A stretch of 64,000 nt of DNA, taken from contig NZ_JBHZGO010000103.1 in the NCBI RefSeq assembly GCF_042747725.1, forward strand, positions 1 to 64,000. The letters are read 5' to 3'. The DNA is from FACHB-T130 sp042747725 (lineage in GTDB: Bacteria > Cyanobacteriota > Cyanobacteriia > Cyanobacteriales > FACHB-T130). Below the pieces are notes generated by a model. That model was not told where the DNA came from. It worked only from the letters and a program-made list of their open reading frames with translations, and did no database searches. The translations under genes and the position numbers were made by a program. Of the stretch, positions 60,320 through 64,000 are shown piece after piece (position 1 is the stretch's first letter; each line of letters starts with the position of its first letter).

Positions 60320-61031
60320 ATGTTGTCAGATTACGAGGCGTTTGAAACTACGGGGATGTTACCGTGAGTTAAAGATGCTGTTGATACTAAATCTTTGCTG
60401 GATATTCCCCTGGAGGGTCAATCTGAGGAGTATAGGCGCAAAGTTTTGGAGTTGGCTTTTAAAGGGAAAATTGAGCCAACTGACCCAAGATTTCTGATTT
60501 TATAGGCTACGGGGCGATTGGAAGTGCTGATTCGAGAAAGTCCCAAACCAGAGGATTTTGAGTTGGTGTGCGATCTTTGGCGCGGATTAACATTACGAAC
60601 GGGTGGCGCTTGAGAAGCAAGAGGGGCAAATTGCTGAGGCTGTCAATTCTCTAGTGCGTCAGACCCAATTGACAAGGATGGTGACATCTGCGCGTTCTTT
60701 GGTGGTTGCGGTGGGTATCCTCTTAACGACGTTGGGTGTCGGTGCTTTGATGGGATGGATGGGTTTGCTTTGGTCGCAAGGGGGGTTTGCGCTGGGGCAG
60801 CCAGTTCATCTGACAAAACGAGCAGGCTCTGGCTTTGCGGTGGGCGACTAGCGCTGAGGGGAAGTTTGCTCGGAATTTGATCAAGTGGTATTCGGATAGT
60901 CTGACTAATTTAGAATCCAAAAAGGATGTCAAGCGTTTAGGGTGACTATGGAAGTTGCAGGAGGTGAATCTACATCGGGGTTCTCCACTATATGGGTTGA
61001 AGCTCTAGAAAAGCGTAAATTTAGGGATTAA
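60320..61031 (+). pseudogene. Multiply disrupted gene for a membrane protein (mobile-element type)
   Basis: Protein-like sequence runs through changing frames: MLSDYEAFETTGMLP, TGA, then DTKSLLDIPLEGQSEEYRRK...PRFLIL, TAG, RLEVLIRESPKPEDFELVCD. After a frameshift near 60597 comes ALEKQEGQIAEAVNSLVRQ with a TM helix (VVAVGILLTTLGVGALMGW). A frameshift near 60820 gives EQALALRWATSAEGKFARN, and another near 60942 leads to the end, VEALEKRKFRD. At least two stops and three frameshifts make it nonfunctional. The family seems to be a cyanobacterial plasmid/mobile-type hypothetical (possibly DUF6753, from memory). Confidence 0.75.
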
Positions 61032-61179
61032 ATGTTTGCGGTTTCATACACTATAAAGTGGTTTAGGCCGCAAATGCAGCACAATTAATAGTTGGAGCGC
61101 TTGAGTTTTTTTGGTTAGGACAATTCTTTTGGAATCAGTTTCGTTGACAATTTAAGCAATATCTCAAGGAGCAAGTGTT

Positions 61180-62253
61180 ATGGATACTAAAGTATTCAAG
61201 AGAAGAATTCTCTCAATTGATGGTGGTGGTATCCGGGGTATTATCCCTGCGATCGTTCTCAACTACATTGAAGAGCAAACAGGAAAACGAATAGCAACAA
61301 TGTTTGATTTTATTGCAGGCACTTCAACAGGAGGAATTTTAGCACTGGGTTTAACTAAACTGAACTCAGATTCTAGGATCAATAAGGAGCCAGAGTACAC
61401 ATCTGCCGAACTTGTAAATTTCTATCGCAAATATGGAAAAAAGATTTTTAGTGAGAATATGCCACTGGGTCTAGATGATATGGGACAACCCAAGTTCAAC
61501 CCACAAGGTAGGCAAGAAGTTTTCACGGAGCTTCTAGGTGAAGCGAAGGTTGAAGACGCATTAAAAGAAATTTTGATCACGAGCTACGATATCGAACTGA
61601 GAGCACCAGTTTTTTTTACAAGCAATCCGGAAGCAGAAGACATCGATAGTTATAATAGCCGCAAAATATGTAGGGGATTCAAAATGGTTGAGGCAGCAAT
61701 GGCAACTTCTGCTGCACCGACATTCTTTCCGCCTTACAAACTCGACACAGCACATCGTACTCCAGAGGGATATTACGCTTTAGTTGACGGCGGGATTTTT
61801 GCAAATAATCCTTCCTCACTTGCAATGATGGAGGCGATGATTTCTTACAAGGAAGCACATAAGGGTGAAGAACTAGAACGTACTGATACCCTTGTTGTTT
61901 CTTTGGGGACTGGCTCACTAACTAGACAATATAAGTATAATAAGGTGAAAAATTGGGGACAAGTCAAATGGGTACTTCCCTTATTGAACATTGTTCTAGA
62001 TGGTCAAAGCGAAGCTGTTGCTTTTCAGCTTGATAAGCTAATGGTAAATAAAGGAGAGAACAGAAACTACTACCGTTTTCAACTTCAATTGAGTGGCGAT
62101 CATAATCACGATCAGATGGATAATGCAGATCCTGGTAATATCGATTACCTAGAGATGCGAGGTGAAACATTGACTGAGCATTGTCGGGATAGTTTGGATC
62201 AGTTGTGTAAGCTTTTGAAAGAGGACAATACGCTTGGGATAAGAACAATCTGA
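61180..62253 (+). CDS. Patatin-like phospholipase
   Basis: The 357-residue protein has the patatin fold: oxyanion-hole motif DGGGIRG (about 14-20), nucleophile GTSTGG (Ser about 49) and the catalytic Asp in LVDGGIFANNP (near 203). It should hydrolyse acyl esters of membrane lipids. It has no signal peptide. Close relatives include bacterial effectors such as CapV of CBASS defence, but no cyclic-nucleotide synthase is in view, so a housekeeping lipase role is also possible. It lies next to a pseudogene and a toxin-antitoxin-like gene. Confidence 0.9.
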   Translation: MDTKVFKRRILSIDGGGIRGIIPAIVLNYIEEQTGKRIATMFDFIAGTSTGGILALGLTKLNSDSRINKEPEYTSAELVNFYRKYGKKIFSENMPLGLDDMGQPKFNPQGRQEVFTELLGEAKVEDALKEILITSYDIELRAPVFFTSNPEAEDIDSYNSRKICRGFKMVEAAMATSAAPTFFPPYKLDTAHRTPEGYYALVDGGIFANNPSSLAMMEAMISYKEAHKGEELERTDTLVVSLGTGSLTRQYKYNKVKNWGQVKWVLPLLNIVLDGQSEAVAFQLDKLMVNKGENRNYYRFQLQLSGDHNHDQMDNADPGNIDYLEMRGETLTEHCRDSLDQLCKLLKEDNTLGIRTI

Positions 62254-62353
62254 CTTCCTTTCACAGGTCTGTATTTCCCAAGTTAACTGTAAAGTACGAC
62301 ACTGATGCTTACCTTCAACAAATCTAATGTAGAGAGCATCGATTTCTCAATCA

Positions 62354-62402
62354 TAACTAATCTTCATAAATCTTTACCTCAAAAGTTTATGAAGATTAGT
62401 TA
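62354..62402. terminator. Perfect 17-bp hairpin between convergent genes
   Basis: 62354-62370 and 62386-62402 are exact reverse complements around a 15-base loop, about 100 bases after the patatin-like gene and facing the XRE gene; A/T-rich on both sides, so it may be a bidirectional terminator. The rest of 62254-62575 has an imperfect inverted repeat of the AAACCGAGTTTCTTT type (about 62459-62520). Confidence 0.45.
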
Positions 62403-62575
62403 ATTTAATAGGTTTCACTCTTTCTTCTCCCTATTCAGTATTAGAGATAGACACTGAAACCGAGTTTCTTTCCTCGGGAAGTTTGATATTTCGTTGCTGC
62501 AAGCCAAAGAAACCGGGTTCCTGGGATTACTCAATGGTTGTTCTAACAATCTATTTTAGAGCAACTCACTAACAT

Positions 62576-63094
62576 TTATGAGGTTTTAGCAGTCATACTT
62601 ACTTTTTCCTTTCGCCATTTTTCTACACTTTGTTTAACAGCTTCTATTTCCTCAAAATCTACCCGCATCACAGCCGTTTCAAATTCTACGCCCAAAACTG
62701 TGCTAACTTCGAGGATTTCTACAAAACTGGCACATTGATAATCTGTATCTTCATACTGCCTAACTCGCCGTTCTTCAATTCCTAGTATTTGAGCTAATTC
62801 TTGTTGACTGATTTTGGCTGCTATCCTAGCTTTAATTAAAGCATCTGACAGCTTATTTATGCTCTCAACTTTAATTTGAATCGGCTGGATTTTGTCACAA
62901 TTAATAAGCCTTTCATATTCAGCAATTTCTGCTTGTAAAGCCATCAGGTGAGATTGCTTGACATCGCGAGAAAGTTGCCAACCATCGGGGTCGTTTTTCT
63001 TCAGTTCCTCATCTTGGTCTAACGCCATAATAGAATATTCAAATTTTCGCGCGCATTCTTGACTGTATTCATACTCTTTTTCATTTTTAATCAT
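62576..63094 (-). CDS. XRE-family HTH antitoxin-like protein
   Basis: From ATG 63094 (MIKNEKEYEY) the product is 172 residues; a Met at 63103 is also in frame. The earlier part is helical and charged. An HTH_3 domain lies at about 85-140 (LSDALIKARIAAKISQQELAQILGIEERRVRQYE), as in HigA-type antitoxins. ATG 63094 overlaps the stop of the short upstream frame (ATGA), a coupled arrangement typical of toxin-antitoxin pairs. The upstream partner, however, is only a fragment. Confidence 0.82.
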   Translation of the reverse strand: MIKNEKEYEYSQECARKFEYSIMALDQDEELKKNDPDGWQLSRDVKQSHLMALQAEIAEYERLINCDKIQPIQIKVESINKLSDALIKARIAAKISQQELAQILGIEERRVRQYEDTDYQCASFVEILEVSTVLGVEFETAVMRVDFEEIEAVKQSVEKWRKEKVSMTAKTS

Positions 63095-63192
63095 GGTTTC
63101 CACCTCAATAAATCTATAGCAATAATACCTTTAGGATTTAACTTTCTGTCACGCTGAAAGAATTCTAAGGAAGCTAAACCGTTATGACCCAT
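63091..63192 (-). pseudogene. Short ORF, probable C-terminal relic of a toxin-like gene
   Basis: The 33-residue frame MGHNGLASLEFFQRDRKLNP-KGIIAIDLLRWKP ends in a TGA that overlaps the antitoxin start by 4 bases. Residues look protein-like (FFQRDRKLNPKGIIAIDL), but the frame is much too short for a type II toxin. Upstream sequence to 63276 is open but of non-coding character. I infer a truncated partner gene; the family is unknown. Confidence 0.35.
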
Positions 63193-63285
63193 ATAAGTAC
63201 ATAGGAAGGGGGAAGGCGGACGCTTTTCCTGAGCATACCAGGGTGAGCGATGCTTGCAGAGATAGCGATCGCTCACATCCTTCTC

Positions 63286-63483
63286 TTACTCATTAATAGT
63301 CTCTGCTGCTTGACCTTTACCTTGAAGTCTAGCCAGACGTTGCTCTCGCAGACCAGTTTCTACCATCGCAATTAATTCATCAAGCTGGAGTGTGAGCAAA
63401 TCGATTTGTTGGTTAACTTCACGCCACCTAGCAACACTTCGCGCTCTCGTCTGGGGGTCGGGTATTTGGAGTTGTTGATTCAT
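63286..63483 (-). CDS. Small coiled-coil-like protein, unknown function
   Basis: The 65-residue product from ATG 63483 (MNQQLQIPDPQTRARS) is mostly one helix: VARWREVNQQIDLLTLQLDE, then LIAMVETGLREQRLARLQGKG. Its start overlaps the preceding gene's stop by 4 bases (ATGA), which is why this ATG was preferred to the one 12 bases upstream. It has no membrane or metal motif. Its partner and the methyltransferase end upstream suggest an accessory gene of a restriction or defence operon. Confidence 0.65.
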   Translation of the reverse strand: MNQQLQIPDPQTRARSVARWREVNQQIDLLTLQLDELIAMVETGLREQRLARLQGKGQAAETINE

Positions 63484-63824
63484 GGCAGATTCCAATTTTG
63501 TTTGGTTTCAGAAATGCTTGCCTCAATAGCACCGATTAATGCCTCAGTCTGCTCAATAGTTTGAGCCAATAAGTTCAGCATAGCATCGGTCGCTATCGGC
63601 TGGTATTCGGCTATTCCTAGCGCCAGAGTATGCAAACGCGAGTAAGGCATTCTCAGTCTCTCAGCACCGCTTTGCATCTGATCTAATTCTGGTAGGGTTG
63701 CCTCATTCTCCCCAAACCGTTCAAATATGGCGAACTCAGTAGCTTTGGCTTCATCAATCAGTTCTACTAACCGTCGCTGCAAGTAAAAGATAGTAGCTAA
63801 AGTTTGGTCTGGTAATTTGGCCAT
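63480..63824 (-). CDS. Small helical protein, unknown function
   Basis: From ATG 63824 (GGGG a few bases upstream) the product is 114 residues, MAKLPDQTLATIFYLQRRLV..., predicted to be all-helical with Gln/Glu-rich heptad-like stretches (LLAQTIEQTEALIGAIEASI). No known family is recognised. It is read just downstream of the methyltransferase-like gene end and overlaps the next small gene by 4 bases, so these are probably one operon. Confidence 0.65.
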   Translation of the reverse strand: MAKLPDQTLATIFYLQRRLVELIDEAKATEFAIFERFGENEATLPELDQMQSGAERLRMPYSRLHTLALGIAEYQPIATDAMLNLLAQTIEQTEALIGAIEASISETKQNWNLP

Positions 63825-63925
63825 TATGCCCCAGATTATAGACAAGACTACATCATACCCAAGAGAGCTGCAACTACCAGAAGAAACGTTAAAAAGCACG
63901 CAAGAAACGCGATCGCACTTCTACT

Positions 63926-64000
63926 TTATAAAACTTCAACAATCTTTCCAGCTAGAGCATTACCCAATTCCCTCGGCTCCAGCTTATGCAACCCACCCCC
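63926..64000 (-). CDS. C-terminus of a probable adenine-specific DNA methyltransferase (partial)
   Basis: The minus-strand frame entering from the right edge reads GGGLHKLEPRELGNALAGKI-VEVL and stops at 63926. The GGLHKLEPRELGN phrase is typical of the last conserved block of N6-adenine methyltransferases (GGLxKxEPxEL.NV). Only 24 residues are in the window, so the identification rests on this motif. It is followed by two small overlapping genes. Confidence 0.5.
   Translation of the reverse strand, partial: GGGLHKLEPRELGNALAGKIVEVL

Noticed and set aside
61180..62253. CBASS defence system with the patatin-like protein as CapV effector
   Set aside because: No CD-NTase or ancillary Cap genes lie on either side in the window; the motif set is shared with ordinary patatin lipases.

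Overview
The window is chromosomal DNA from a cyanobacterium, most likely a filamentous, accessory-rich one. The octamer GCGATCGC (HIP1) is frequent throughout. Many genes belong to families largely confined to cyanobacteria (DUF1400, DUF928, DUF1995, CHASE2 and CHAT proteins, SLH and haemagglutination-domain surface proteins, ACT-malic enzyme). Intergenic DNA is full of short palindromic repeats of cyanobacterial type. I cannot name a genus.

Layout. 0-21 kb is mostly housekeeping: the tail of a tnpB gene, tgt, cobS, tRNA-Gly(CCC), an SLH surface protein, the rimP-nusA-ylxR-infB operon (minus strand), an SDH-type membrane protease, malic enzyme and small conserved genes. It is peppered with mobile debris: a solo end resembling a CRISPR-associated (Tn7-like, type V-K) transposon beside the tRNA, an ISL3-type MITE with a perfect 8-bp target duplication, an IS5-like MITE, a cloverleaf-shaped repeat and decayed transposase fragments. 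21.6-37.9 kb (all plus strand) is a surface and signalling island: a haemagglutination-domain secreted protein, a TPR-CHAT protease-like protein, a DUF928 protein, a giant CHASE2/seven-PAS hybrid histidine kinase, a REC-GAF-PAS adenylate cyclase and a REC-GAF-GAF-GGDEF diguanylate cyclase. The last three are nearly contiguous.

38.0-52.5 kb is the most unusual part and looks like an undescribed biosynthetic locus. It has three Rieske oxygenases, a ferredoxin, an AurF/CylC-like diiron protein, a second diiron ferritin-like protein, a short-chain dehydrogenase whose catalytic tyrosine position is histidine, a fatty-acid-hydroxylase/sterol-desaturase-type protein, a hexapeptide acyltransferase, a GH3-type acid-amido ligase, a divergent PaaK-like adenylating enzyme and a cyclic-peptide-export-type ABC transporter. 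No PKS, NRPS or carrier protein was seen. The enzyme set suggests activation, oxygenation (possibly halogenation or N-oxygenation), conjugation and export of a small acid or lipid-like molecule.

52.5-59.8 kb holds a lipoprotein phospholipase-D/EF-hand/helix-hairpin-helix protein, a zinc-ribbon-like small protein, a cysteine desulfurase, a DUF1995 protein and a second large diguanylate cyclase. 60-64 kb is decayed or defence-like: a pseudogene with several stops and frameshifts, a patatin-like phospholipase, an XRE antitoxin-like gene overlapping a truncated upstream ORF, two overlapping small genes of unknown function, and the last codons of what looks like an adenine DNA methyltransferase running off the right edge.
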